In this document: positions 1 to 7,705 of the stretch, piece by piece
Layout of the letters: every line of letters starts with the position of its first letter
How positions within the stretch are numbered: position 1 is the stretch's first letter
Source of the DNA: Butyrivibrio sp.
Lineage (GTDB): Bacteria > Bacillota_A > Clostridia > Lachnospirales > Lachnospiraceae
Assembly: GCF_024699075.1 (NCBI RefSeq)
Contig: NZ_JAILQF010000234.1
Coordinates: 1-25,642, forward strand
Length of the DNA stretch: 25,642 nucleotides
Direction: 5' to 3'
Notes under the pieces: generated by a model
Seen by the model: the letters and a program-made list of their open reading frames with translations, nothing else
What the model was told of the DNA's origin: nothing
Database searches by the model: none
Position numbers and translations under genes: made by a program

Positions 1-2
1 AT

Positions 3-134
3 CAAGATGACATTATTGTCTGGTGGAAGACTGAGGAAGATGATAAAAAGAGAGCTCACTACCAGGAATTAGTTTATGCAATTGATACTGTGTTGAATTC
101 TTTCGAGGAAAATCTTGAAACGGATGAATGGTGA
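3..134 (+). CDS. C-terminal end of an unknown protein (partial)
   Basis: An open frame enters from the left edge and ends at TGA 132-134, giving the last 43 residues of a protein. The tail is rich in acidic and aromatic residues (WWKTEEDDKK, then ENLETDEW at the very end). The other two forward frames are closed within this stretch, and a strong terminator follows 13 bases after the stop, which supports a real gene end. There is too little sequence to assign a family or function. Confidence 0.6.
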   Translation, partial: QDDIIVWWKTEEDDKKRAHYQELVYAIDTVLNSFEENLETDEW

Positions 135-147
135 ATTTGTAATGCAT

Positions 148-180
148 AGAACCGGTCTCAATCAGAGACCGGTTCTTTTA
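148..180 (+). terminator. Rho-independent terminator
   Basis: A perfect 12-bp stem (AGAACCGGTCTC 148-159, and its complement 165-176) encloses a 5-base loop AATCA and is followed by TTT(A). It ends the partial gene at the left edge. The convergent minus-strand gene stops at 178, inside the T-run, so the hairpin may also slow transcription from that side, although no T-run follows it on that strand. Confidence 0.85.
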
Positions 181-516
181 CTGTTTAGATAAAATATATT
201 GTTTTAATGCTTCTAATTCTTCTTGATAGGTTAAGCCTCTATGAGATTCTCGAAATATATAATATTCTTCTCTTGATATAGGAGGGAAATCTTCGTGATA
301 CATCATATCAGTATAATCCATACACCATTTTACATATTGCCAATACATTTGGTACACACGTTTTCTTGTTAATCCAAGTTCTTCAGCGATTACTTTAGAC
401 TCCTTTCCCTGAATAATTCCATCTATAAGGACATGATAGTTTTTTGGGACAGATATCTTGTTAATAAGTTCTGTTAAGTTGTTGTAAATAATAACATCAC
501 GGCTTTTAGCGCTCAT
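178..516 (-). CDS. Small helix-turn-helix DNA-binding protein
   Basis: A 112-residue minus-strand protein. Its middle (VIAEELGLTRKRVYQMYWQY) has the pattern of a sigma-70 region 4-like or LuxR-like helix-turn-helix: an AEELGLT turn followed by a basic recognition helix. The C-terminal half is rich in Tyr, Glu and Met and has no motif I recognise. The frame is open up to 564, but I choose ATG 516-514 because a GGAG (minus strand, over 524-527) lies 7 bases upstream of it; the 16 extra residues upstream have no such site. It is convergent with the left-edge gene and divergent from the 729-1814 operon, so it could regulate either. The regulator role is inferred from the HTH alone. Confidence 0.75.
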   Translation of the reverse strand: MSAKSRDVIIYNNLTELINKISVPKNYHVLIDGIIQGKESKVIAEELGLTRKRVYQMYWQYVKWCMDYTDMMYHEDFPPISREEYYIFRESHRGLTYQEELEALKQYILSKQ

Positions 517-541
517 ATGCTTTCTCCAATAATAAATGAAT

Positions 542-564
542 ATTATAAAGGATAAATGTGTCAA
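542..564 (-). promoter_or_regulatory. Possible promoter of the HTH gene
   Basis: On the minus strand a perfect TATAAT lies over 542-547 and a perfect TTGACA over 559-564, but they are only 11 bases apart, which is too short for them to work as a normal -35/-10 pair. One of the two may be used with a weaker partner. The position, just upstream of the chosen ATG at 516, fits a promoter. Confidence 0.3.
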
Positions 565-647
565 AAATACGATAACTTTTGCGATTGTTATTGCAAAAAA
601 ATGGTTCCAATAAGCCGTAAAGTCTTGAAAATACTGACTTCGCGATG

Positions 648-667
648 CTGTCCCTATTTTGGGACAG
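648..667. promoter_or_regulatory. Inverted repeat, possible operator
   Basis: CTGTCCC (648-654) and GGGACAG (661-667) form a perfect 7-bp inverted repeat with a 6-base spacer TATTTT. It sits in the divergent intergenic region between the minus-strand HTH gene and the 729-1814 operon. No T-run follows, so it is not a terminator. It looks like a binding site for a dimeric regulator, possibly the HTH protein next door; that link is inference. Confidence 0.4.
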
Positions 668-673
668 TTAAGC

Positions 674-687
674 TGCTATTATTTAAT
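674..687 (+). promoter_or_regulatory. Extended -10 promoter-like element
   Basis: TGC followed by TATTAT (677-682) matches an extended -10 (TGN + hexamer). It lies 47 bases before the ATG of the 33-residue peptide gene and directly after the inverted repeat. The string TGNTATTATTTAA recurs at 20545 and 24581, each time upstream of a + strand gene. I see no good -35 hexamer, which is usual for extended -10 promoters. Confidence 0.45.
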
Positions 688-728
688 CATAGAAAGAAAG
701 CAACCAACTTATTCAGGAGGTAAAAGCC

Positions 729-830
729 ATGTTAGTTGTGTTATGTATATTGATTTTCCCATTTGCAGTGTTGTCAGAACTTATGAAAATGAACAATGGC
801 GGCGGTCGCCGTGGAAGGAGGAGATGGTAA
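729..830 (+). CDS. 33-residue hydrophobic/basic small protein
   Basis: A 33-codon reading frame starts at ATG 729 with a full AGGAGG Shine-Dalgarno (715-720) 8 bases upstream, among the best in the window. The product begins with a hydrophobic segment of about 15 residues (MLVVLCILIFPFAVL) and ends with Gly and Arg (GGGRRGRRRW), so it could be a single-span membrane peptide or a membrane-active peptide. Its stop TAA (828-830) overlaps the ATG of the next gene by one base (TAATG), a sign of translational coupling. I do not recognise a family. A leader or coupling peptide is an alternative reading. Confidence 0.55.
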   Translation: MLVVLCILIFPFAVLSELMKMNNGGGRRGRRRW

Positions 831-1144
831 TGATTACATATGAGGAAGCTTTGGAGATTGGAAAACATAGGAAACCAAATGCTGATACTTGCGTTGAATA
901 CGAGACAGCATACATGTTTACAGCTGAGGAAGATGCAAACTACATTGGTGGCTATGGGCACGATGCAATAGTGGTTTCTAAAGAAGATGGATCATTTCTC
1001 GAATTGCCTCAATTTTTGATGAAAGGGGAAGATGAAATCAAAGAAACACGACTAAGAAAAGAACTAACGTATGTAGAACCGGCAGATTACTTTCCTAAAG
1101 AAATTCGGGAAAAGTATTTTGGAAAAGATGATGAGATAGAGTAA
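830..1144 (+). CDS. Hypothetical protein, 104 residues
   Basis: The frame is open from 659, but I start it at ATG 830 (MITYEEALEIG) because GGAGG (817-821) lies 8 bases upstream, while the in-frame ATG 824 is only 2 bases from that site and the region before it encodes the 33-residue peptide in another frame. The protein is acidic and soluble, with no signal peptide. The centre (NYIGGYGHDAIVVSKEDGSF) faintly recalls the 'G-x-x-x-I-V-x-K-x-D-G' strand pair of small YrhB/Imm35-like proteins, which is a weak hint only. It is followed 14 bases later by the HIRAN gene, with AAAGGAGG between them, so it belongs to the same operon. Function unknown. Confidence 0.75.
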   Translation: MITYEEALEIGKHRKPNADTCVEYETAYMFTAEEDANYIGGYGHDAIVVSKEDGSFLELPQFLMKGEDEIKETRLRKELTYVEPADYFPKEIREKYFGKDDEIE

Positions 1145-1158
1145 AGGAGGTATTCATC

Positions 1159-1545
1159 ATGGCAAAGCAGTATTTCACATTAACAGGATGTAATCACTAT
1201 TTTGGTAATGACTTCATGAAGAAGGGGATGAAGGTAAAGCTCAAGAAAGAGCCTAAGAATGAGTATGATGCCGAGGCTATTATGGTCAAGATGAAGGGAA
1301 TAGGCAAAGTTGGCTATGTAGCTAACAGCGCTTATACGGTTCAGGGCGACACCATGAGTGCTGGAAGACTTTATGACAAGATTGGCAAGAAGGCGAAAGC
1401 TAAAATTGTTTATGTCATTCCTGGAGGAGCAATCTGTAAAGTTATTGAAGAAACTCGTGAGGCTTGCGGTGGAATTCCTTCACCTAAGATTGATGAAGAT
1501 GCAAATGAAATTAAACTTGGAACAAAGTATGAGGAGGAACATTAA
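1159..1545 (+). CDS. HIRAN-domain protein
   Basis: A 128-residue protein whose first ~100 residues follow the HIRAN pattern: an F-T-L-T-G strand, Y-F at residues 14-15, then K-L-K-K-E-P-K-N-E-Y-D-A-E-A-I (residues 28-42), then G-K-V-G-Y-V-A (49-55). HIRAN domains bind DNA 3' ends or damaged DNA and occur alone in bacteria or fused to SNF2 helicases such as HLTF. Here the domain is almost alone, with a short acidic tail. AAAGGAGG (1144-1151) precedes the ATG by 7 bases. It lies between two small unknown genes and about 1 kb upstream of a DISARM operon that encodes an SNF2 helicase. A role in recognising DNA ends is a family-based inference. Confidence 0.8.
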   Translation: MAKQYFTLTGCNHYFGNDFMKKGMKVKLKKEPKNEYDAEAIMVKMKGIGKVGYVANSAYTVQGDTMSAGRLYDKIGKKAKAKIVYVIPGGAICKVIEETREACGGIPSPKIDEDANEIKLGTKYEEEH

Positions 1546-1547
1546 TT

Positions 1548-1814
1548 ATGGCAGGATTTGGATTTGACGCAGGTTCAATTGCAGCAGAAGGAAAGAAAGG
1601 CGACATGTATTTAGTAGTGCAGGTTGTACTTACAGAGAAGTTCATTGGAACGGGATCAGGAGTATCAAGCCTTACGAATTTACAACGTACTATCAATGAA
1701 CAGGCAGCTAATGGATACAGATTACATACGATATCGACTACATCGTCTGGTTCGAAGGGATTTTTGGGAGGCGATAAGATACAAGCTACGATGGTGTTTG
1801 AGAAGGTGTTATAA
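1548..1814 (+). CDS. DUF4177-like small protein
   Basis: An 88-residue protein starting two bases after the previous stop, with GAGGAGG in the end of that gene as ribosome-binding site. After a Gly/Ala-rich start, the region LQRTINEQAANGYRLHTIST (residues 44-63) matches the DUF4177 pattern 'L-x-x-x-I-N-x-x-A-x-x-G-[WY]-R-L-x-x-I', and the C-terminus (TMVFEKVL) gives the usual final strand. These small proteins have no established function. It is the last gene of the 729-1814 operon and is followed by a terminator. Confidence 0.7.
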   Translation: MAGFGFDAGSIAAEGKKGDMYLVVQVVLTEKFIGTGSGVSSLTNLQRTINEQAANGYRLHTISTTSSGSKGFLGGDKIQATMVFEKVL

Positions 1815-1823
1815 ATACAAACT

Positions 1824-1861
1824 ATTAAGGGGAGCGACTGCTTCCCTTAATCTGCATTTTT
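1824..1861 (+). terminator. Rho-independent terminator after the HIRAN/DUF4177 operon
   Basis: ATTAAGGGGAGC (1824-1835) pairs with GCTTCCCTTAAT (1840-1851) over 12 bp with one G-T wobble and a 4-base loop. A five-T run follows at 1857-1861 after a short spacer. It closes the left operon and isolates it from the DISARM unit. Confidence 0.75.
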
Positions 1862-1938
1862 CATCAATGATAAAAATAAAATTATTGAAGTTAGATTCTA
1901 AATTTTTAGAACTTAAGATTTAGTTTTTGATTCACATA

Positions 1939-1947
1939 TGTTATGAT
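1939..1947 (+). promoter_or_regulatory. Extended -10 promoter-like element before the DISARM unit
   Basis: TGT followed by TATGAT (1942-1947) matches an extended -10 and lies 41 bases before the winged-HTH gene start. A TTGATT at 1927-1932 is too close to serve as its -35. It is the only good promoter-like site between the terminator at 1861 and the methyltransferase gene, so it is the best candidate for driving the whole downstream unit. Confidence 0.45.
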
Positions 1948-1987
1948 ATTACTGGAGTAATTTTGTTTCAAAAAAAGAGGATAATAT

Positions 1988-2272
1988 ATGGGAATCGAAT
2001 TATTTTTGAATGACAAGTACAAACTATTAAAGCTTCTTTATGATAATCAGACTCTGGTTTTAAATAAGAAGGTTATTCCGCTTACTCAACAGGAGATAAG
2101 TGAAGCACTTGGTATGTCAAAAGCAAAAGTAAATTCGTTAATCGGTGACTTACAGGAAAATGGATACATTGCCTTAGAAACGCGAGGGAAATATTTACTA
2201 CTCGAAAAGGGAATCCTAATGGTTGAAGACTTCAGAAAAACTGAAGCAAAGTTGAACAAATATTCCGAATAA
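1988..2272 (+). CDS. Winged helix-turn-helix regulator
   Basis: A 94-residue protein with a winged-HTH layout. LTQQEISEALGMSKAKVNSL (residues 32-51) is the helix-turn-helix, IGDLQENGYI (52-61) continues the recognition helix into the first wing strand, and ALETRGKYLLLEKG (62-75) is the wing, much as in MarR- or replication-initiator-like small wHTH proteins. AGAGGA precedes the ATG. It is the first gene after the upstream terminator and ends 22 bases before the C5 methyltransferase gene. In this position it may act like the controller (C) proteins of restriction-modification systems or the small regulators that head other defence operons. DNA binding is well supported by the motif; control of the operon is inference. 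Confidence 0.8.
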   Translation: MGIELFLNDKYKLLKLLYDNQTLVLNKKVIPLTQQEISEALGMSKAKVNSLIGDLQENGYIALETRGKYLLLEKGILMVEDFRKTEAKLNKYSE

Positions 2273-2294
2273 CAAAAGTAAGGACATCGAAGAT

Positions 2295-3548
2295 ATGTTT
2301 ATTGATACAAAACTAAATTTTATTGATTTATTTGCTGGAGCTGGTGGTTTGTCTGAGGGGTTTGTTCAGGCGGGCTTTAATCCCATTGCGCACATTGAAA
2401 TGAATGAAGCTGCAGCACAGACACTTGAGACAAGAGCTGCATTTTTATATTTGCAAAAAACAAATAACATGCGTCTCTATTATAGGTATGAACGTGGTGA
2501 GATAACACGTGAAGAGCTTTTTGCGAAGATACCTTTAGAGGTCACCAAAACAGTTATTAATATGGAAATGTCGAATAAAACACTTAAATCTATTTTCGAA
2601 CGTGTTGATGAAATAATAGAGGAAGATGGCATTGAACATATTGATTTAATAATTGGTGGGCCACCTTGCCAAGCATACTCGCTTGTTGGTAGAGCACAGA
2701 GTAGTCATATGAATATTCCGATGGAGGAAGATCCTAGGAATGAGCTTTATAAGATGTATACACGTTTTTTGAACAGATATAAGCCTAAAATGTTCGTGTT
2801 TGAGAATGTTGCCGGACTAAAATCAGCTAATGGTGGAGATACATTTAGAAATCTTCAGGCTCAGTTAAAACGTGTCGGGTATGAAATTGAGTGGAAGGAA
2901 CAAAATGCAAAGGATTTTGGAACGCTTCAGAATAGAAGACGAATAATCATTATTGGCTGGAGAAAAGGAACTAACCATTTTTATCCCAAATTCCCGATTA
3001 TCAATTCTAATGCGTTGGTAAATGATTTGCTTTGCGATTTGCCACCAGTTCAACGTGGCCATGAGGAACGAGTATATTTGCCATTTAATCAAGCAAGTAC
3101 GTACGTTAGAAGGAACAATATTCGTACAAGAAATGATGTATTAACACATCATGTTGTTAGACCTAATAACCCTAGGGATGTTGAAATATATCGTTTAGCA
3201 ATACAGGCCTGGAATAATGGAGAACGATTGAAATATACGGACTTACCAGCAGATTTAATAACACATAGAAATAAAACATCTTTTTTAGATAGATATAAAG
3301 TAGTAGAAGGAAATCACCATTATTGCCATACGGTTTTAGCACATCTTTCGAAGGATGGACATTATTTTATACATCCAGATATTAATCAGTGTAGATCTAT
3401 ATCTGTTCGAGAAGCGGCTAGATTACAGACTTTTCCTGATAATTATTATTTTGAAGGAAATCGTGGAGAAAAGTTCAAACAGATTGGAAATGCGGTTCCG
3501 CCTATGATGGCAAAAGTTATCGCAGAGGAGCTTAAGAAACAGTTATAA
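2295..3548 (+). CDS. drmMII: DNA (cytosine-5) methyltransferase, DrmMII-like
   Basis: A 417-residue C5-cytosine DNA methyltransferase that transfers a methyl group from S-adenosylmethionine to cytosine. The family motifs are in order: motif I FIDLFAGAGGLSEGF (9-23), motif IV GGPPCQAYS (121-129) with catalytic Cys125, motif VI FENVAGL, motif VIII QNRRRIIIIG, motif IX SVREAARLQTFP and motif X QIGNAVPP near the end. A helical insert separates motifs I and IV. All catalytic elements are present, so it should be active. It is followed 21 bases later by the SNF2 helicase gene. In class 2 DISARM a C5 methylase (DrmMII) marks self DNA. Here it precedes a class 1-like gene set, and the symbol is given on context. 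A stand-alone type II methylase is the alternative. Confidence 0.9.
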   Translation: MFIDTKLNFIDLFAGAGGLSEGFVQAGFNPIAHIEMNEAAAQTLETRAAFLYLQKTNNMRLYYRYERGEITREELFAKIPLEVTKTVINMEMSNKTLKSIFERVDEIIEEDGIEHIDLIIGGPPCQAYSLVGRAQSSHMNIPMEEDPRNELYKMYTRFLNRYKPKMFVFENVAGLKSANGGDTFRNLQAQLKRVGYEIEWKEQNAKDFGTLQNRRRIIIIGWRKGTNHFYPKFPIINSNALVNDLLCDLPPVQRGHEERVYLPFNQASTYVRRNNIRTRNDVLTHHVVRPNNPRDVEIYRLAIQAWNNGERLKYTDLPADLITHRNKTSFLDRYKVVEGNHHYCHTVLAHLSKDGHYFIHPDINQCRSISVREAARLQTFPDNYYFEGNRGEKFKQIGNAVPPMMAKVIAEELKKQL

Positions 3549-3569
3549 ATTGACTTAGGAGATGATTCA

Positions 3570-6164
3570 GTGGGGATTGTTGAAGCTACATATGCTGAGA
3601 TAAAGCAACAAGAACTGAATAATAATCCATATAGATGTTTAACATCGGCGGATATAGACGTGAATCCTCATCAGATTGAGGCTTTTACGTTTTCTCTTGC
3701 TGCCCTAAAACTGGGTGGAGCAATTCTCGCAGATGAAGTTGGTTTAGGTAAAACTATTGAAGCTGGATTGGTGTTGAAGTATCTCATTAATAGTGGTGAC
3801 TGTAAAATTCTTTTAATTATGCCTTCAAACCTTCGAAAACAGTGGCAGGTAGAATTGGATGAGAAATTTAGTATTGATTCACTAATAGTAGATAGTAGTA
3901 ATTGGGATGAATATAAAACATACGTAAGAAAGAAAAATCCAGTTGTGATTGTTTCTTATAATTTTGCGTCACGAAGAAAGATGGAATTTCTAAAGACTGC
4001 TTGGAACTTTTGCATTTTCGATGAGGCACATAGGCTAAGAAATATTCATAAAAATGGTTCTATAATGGCCAATAATCTATTTGAGTTGACTAAAAATATT
4101 CCGAAGCTCATGCTTACGGCTACACCTATGCAAAATAGCTTATTGGATTTATTTGGACTGGTTAAGTTTATTGATGAACGAATCTTTTATAGCAAAGCTG
4201 TTTTTTCAGAACGCTACATTAAAAATGAGCAATATGAAGATTTAAAGAATCAGGTTATGCCTGTTCTTCAACGTACACTTCGAAAAGAAGTTTCGGACTA
4301 TATTCAATTTCCAGAAAGAAAGGAAATGACAGTAGACTTTGAGCTTTCTCTTCCAGAAGTACAGCTTTATATGATGATAAATAATTATCTGCAGAAGGAA
4401 ATACTTTTTGCGCTTCCTAATTCACATAGAACATTGATTACTTCAGTAATTAGAAAGCTTCTTGCATCATCCAGTATGGCTGTTGCAGATACTTTTAAAG
4501 TACTTCGTGAAAGATTAGTAGTTCTAAAAGAAACCACACGCGAAGAAAGTGTTGAAGAAAGTTTGGATTTTTTCTTTAGTTTCTTTGATGACGATGAATT
4601 GGAAGAAGACACCTCTGAGCATAAACAAGAAGAATTATATCCAAGAGAAAGAGTAAATGAGTTTATTCAGCATGAGATTGATGAAATAGATGCAATAATA
4701 AATACAGCTGAATCGATTACTAAAAATGCTAAGATGACAGCCTTGAAGACAGCTGTCAGAAAAGCGTTTGAGTTTCAACAGAATGAAGGGATTGCGCAGA
4801 AGATTGTTATTTTCACAGAGTCTGTGAGAACTCAGCAATACATCTATGACGAGTTAGAAAAAGAAGGTTATAAAGGTGACATTCTAAAATTCAATGGCTC
4901 GACTAGTGATGATACAACAAAGAAATTGTATCAAGCTTGGAAGGCTAAGAATTTTGGGAAATATCTTGGTAGCAGGAATGTTGAAATAAAGAATGCTATT
5001 GTGCAGGCTTTTAAAGAAGATTATAAGATTCTACTAGTGACTGATTCTGGCTCTGAAGGATTGAACCTACAGTTTTGTAATACAATAATTAATTACGATT
5101 TACCATGGAATCCGCAGAAAATTGAGCAGCGAATAGGGCGATGCCATAGATATGGTCAAAAGAATGATGTAGTTGTATTTAATCTTTTAAATACTCAGAA
5201 TGTTGCGGATAGAAGAGTATACGAGATTCTTTCACAAAAGTTTGAGTTGTTCAAAGGTGTATTTGGTGCATCTGATAGAGCAATAGGATTGCTCGAAAGC
5301 GGTGGTGACTTTGAAAAAAGAGTTTCACATATATATCAACAATGTAAGACATCTAACGATTTTACAAAAGAATTTAAATCTTTAGAAAAAGAGTTGGATA
5401 AAAAACGTAATAAAAAAATGGAGCAGTTAAAAGCAATTATCATTAAAGAGGCTCCAGAACAACATAAGGAAGAATTTGAACGAATTCTTTCAGAGATTCA
5501 AGAATATCAAGAACAAGATGAATATTGGAATGCTATTGAAATAGACCATGAAAAGGGCACTTATCCAAAATACTATGAGGTAAGAAATGGTATCACGATA
5601 CCAGGGATAGAGCATGGGTATTTGATTGTCGGTGGCTACTATAAGAAGAATGATTTGATAAATTCAGTATTTCAGATTGCTGATAGTGAAGGAAAGATAT
5701 ATGCGGCTAAAGACGGGCTTATCAGAGAACTTAAAGATACTCTTATTGATGATGAGTTGGTAAATGCCACACCGGATAATTCCGAAATAAGCACATTGAT
5801 AGATCGAGTTGAAAAATACCTTGATCAAGAATATATGAATTCTAATAATCAGCTGATTAAAGCAAATGAAAGGCGTGTTGATAATTGGCTGTCCTTAAGA
5901 AAAGAAGAGTGTATTTTAAGTATAAAGGACGATTCATTAATCAATGAACTCACAGAAAAATATGAAAATGAAAACCGATTTAAAGAGAAAATAGAGTTAA
6001 AGAAACAAATTGAGCAAGCAAAACAGGAACAAGTTTTGAAAGAACAAAATTTTCATGAGACCTTTGGAAAATTAGAAGCTGAAGCTAACAACATGAAAGA
6101 AGAGTTTGAAAATGAGCTTTATATAATGCCTAAATTGTTTGCAAAGGTAGTTATTAGATTTTAG
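3570..6164 (+). CDS. drmD: SNF2-family helicase/translocase, DrmD-like
   Basis: An 864-residue SNF2/SWI2-type superfamily 2 ATPase. Motif I is DEVGLGKT (55-62), the DEAH box is at 151-154, motif III is LTATPMQN (182-189), and the C-terminal RecA lobe has EGLNLQF and NYDLPWNPQKIEQRIGRCHR (motifs V-VI), followed by YGQ. An acidic, Ser/Glu-rich insert lies around residues 325-355 and a charged, probably coiled-coil stretch around 800-850. The start is GTG 3570, with AGGAGA 7 bases upstream. SNF2 proteins translocate on double-stranded DNA. In class 1 DISARM the SNF2-type protein is DrmD and lies next to the adenine methylase, as it does here (11-base gap). The assignment to DrmD rests on this context and domain type. 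Confidence 0.88.
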   Translation: MGIVEATYAEIKQQELNNNPYRCLTSADIDVNPHQIEAFTFSLAALKLGGAILADEVGLGKTIEAGLVLKYLINSGDCKILLIMPSNLRKQWQVELDEKFSIDSLIVDSSNWDEYKTYVRKKNPVVIVSYNFASRRKMEFLKTAWNFCIFDEAHRLRNIHKNGSIMANNLFELTKNIPKLMLTATPMQNSLLDLFGLVKFIDERIFYSKAVFSERYIKNEQYEDLKNQVMPVLQRTLRKEVSDYIQFPERKEMTVDFELSLPEVQLYMMINNYLQKEILFALPNSHRTLITSVIRKLLASSSMAVADTFKVLRERLVVLKETTREESVEESLDFFFSFFDDDELEEDTSEHKQEELYPRERVNEFIQHEIDEIDAIINTAESITKNAKMTALKTAVRKAFEFQQNEGIAQKIVIFTESVRTQQYIYDELEKEGYKGDILKFNGSTSDDTTKKLYQAWKAKNFGKYLGSRNVEIKNAIVQAFKEDYKILLVTDSGSEGLNLQFCNTIINYDLPWNPQKIEQRIGRCHRYGQKNDVVVFNLLNTQNVADRRVYEILSQKFELFKGVFGASDRAIGLLESGGDFEKRVSHIYQQCKTSNDFTKEFKSLEKELDKKRNKKMEQLKAIIIKEAPEQHKEEFERILSEIQEYQEQDEYWNAIEIDHEKGTYPKYYEVRNGITIPGIEHGYLIVGGYYKKNDLINSVFQIADSEGKIYAAKDGLIRELKDTLIDDELVNATPDNSEISTLIDRVEKYLDQEYMNSNNQLIKANERRVDNWLSLRKEECILSIKDDSLINELTEKYENENRFKEKIELKKQIEQAKQEQVLKEQNFHETFGKLEAEANNMKEEFENELYIMPKLFAKVVIRF

Positions 6165-6175
6165 GAGTTAAGCAG

Positions 6176-7705
6176 ATGGAAAAGCAAGGGAAACTTGAAC
6201 TCACATGGGTAAATAAGTATAAAGAAGAAAATCTTGAACCAAGAATTCTTATCGAAGATAAGGACAAATCTTATGGTGAAAAAAATGCAGAGAATATGCT
6301 TATCCATGGAGATAATCTTTTAGCATTAAGAGCACTTGAAGATGAGTTCAGGGGTAAGATTAAATGTGTGTATATAGATCCACCATATAATACAGGAAGT
6401 GCTTTTGAAGAGTATGATGATAATCTTGAGCAAAGCCAATGGCTTAGTTTGATAAAACCTAGATTAGAAATCATTTGGAGACTTTTATCGGAAGATGGAA
6501 GTCTATGGATTAGTATTGATGATGATGAACAGGCTTACATGAAAGTGTTATGCGATGAGCTATTTGGCAGAAATCATTTCGTAGCATCGATTGTTTGGCA
6601 GAAGAGAACATCGCCAGATATGCGTGCAGCTATAAGTGACGGACATGAATATATTCTAGTGTATGCAAAGGATTATGATGAGTTTAAAAAGAAGCGAAAC
6701 AAACTATCCTTAAGTCCTGAACAAGCAAAGAATTACAAAAATCCAGATAATGATCCTAGAGGACCATGGACGTCTACTGATTGTACTGCACAAGCTGGGC
6801 ATGGTACCAAAGATCAATTCTACACTTTTGTAACACCAGCAGGACGAGAGATTACACTACCTCCAAATTTGTGTTGGAGATTTACAAAAGAACGACTTGA
6901 GGAAGAAATAGCTGCAGGAAGAATTTGGCTTGGTAAAGATGGAAAAGGTGTGCCAAGGAAAAAAACGTACCTATCTGAAAATACAGGAATAGTGCCTTGG
7001 ACATGGTGGACTAATAAAGATGTAGGACATACACAAGAAGCTAAGAAAGAAGTAAACGAGTTATTTGGAGATAATTCATTTGCGACACCAAAACCAGAAC
7101 GACTCATAGAAAGAATTATTAATATTGCTACAAATCCTGGTGACTTAATAATGGATTCTTTTTTGGGATCTGGTACAACTATTGCTGTGGCTCAGAAATT
7201 AGGAAGGAAATGGATTGGAATAGAATTAGGAGAGCATTGTTACACTCATTGCAAAGTTAGAATAGACAAAGTAATAGATGGTGAGCAAGGCGGAATTAGT
7301 AAAAACGTTAATTGGAATGGTGGTGGTGGTTACAGATTTTACGAATTAGCAGAACCATTACTAATTAGAAATAAATACTTGCCAGTATATCAAATAAATC
7401 CTAAATACACTTGGGAAATGGTATGTGAAGCTATTTGCAAGATTGAGGGATATAAGTATTTTCCGGATGGAGATTTTCAAGGGCATTCCTCTGAAAACAG
7501 ATTTATCCATATTACCGAAGAGTATGTTAATTCAAAGTATATTGTTTCTTTGATGAAAAATGTGGGTGAAAACCAAAGTGTTTTGATTTATTGCAAAAAG
7601 AATCAAGCAGATATGATGCTTCCAGAAAATGTTGAAGTTAAGAAGATTCCAAAAGACTTATTGGATAAATGCAGTTTTGATTATGAAAGTGAGGTGCAGG
7701 ATTAA
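6176..7705 (+). CDS. mod: Type III Mod / DrmMI-like adenine DNA methyltransferase
   Basis: A 509-residue N6-adenine (or N4-cytosine) DNA methyltransferase of the beta class, in which the catalytic motif comes before the SAM motif: DPPYNTG (68-74, motif IV), then DSFLGSGTT (327-335, motif I) and RKWIGIE (344-350). LIHGDNLLAL (42-51) is the usual motif N-terminal to the catalytic site. The stretch between, about 150-320, is the probable target-recognition region. The overall layout matches Mod subunits of type III restriction systems. The next gene overlaps by one base (TAATG) and encodes a Res-like helicase-nuclease, which fits a Mod-Res pair. The position after DrmD and upstream of DrmA is also where class 1 DISARM carries its adenine methylase DrmMI, so it may serve both functions. 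Confidence 0.9.
   Translation: MEKQGKLELTWVNKYKEENLEPRILIEDKDKSYGEKNAENMLIHGDNLLALRALEDEFRGKIKCVYIDPPYNTGSAFEEYDDNLEQSQWLSLIKPRLEIIWRLLSEDGSLWISIDDDEQAYMKVLCDELFGRNHFVASIVWQKRTSPDMRAAISDGHEYILVYAKDYDEFKKKRNKLSLSPEQAKNYKNPDNDPRGPWTSTDCTAQAGHGTKDQFYTFVTPAGREITLPPNLCWRFTKERLEEEIAAGRIWLGKDGKGVPRKKTYLSENTGIVPWTWWTNKDVGHTQEAKKEVNELFGDNSFATPKPERLIERIINIATNPGDLIMDSFLGSGTTIAVAQKLGRKWIGIELGEHCYTHCKVRIDKVIDGEQGGISKNVNWNGGGGYRFYELAEPLLIRNKYLPVYQINPKYTWEMVCEAICKIEGYKYFPDGDFQGHSSENRFIHITEEYVNSKYIVSLMKNVGENQSVLIYCKKNQADMMLPENVEVKKIPKDLLDKCSFDYESEVQD

Noticed and set aside
659..829. Longer N-terminal extension of the 830-1144 protein (start at 659)
   Set aside because: The extension overlaps the inverted repeat and promoter-like element and the well-supported 33-residue ORF in another frame. 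It has no ribosome-binding site, whereas GGAGG lies 8 bases before ATG 830.
713..961. Minus-strand open frame over the small-peptide and hypothetical genes
   Set aside because: It is a shadow of the + strand genes, has a low-complexity Pro/Leu/Ser composition and lacks a ribosome-binding site.
1624..1923. + strand open frame overlapping the DUF4177-like gene
   Set aside because: It runs through the gene in another frame and across the terminator at 1824-1861. The composition is Arg/Leu/Tyr-rich as in shadow frames, and it has no start site signal.
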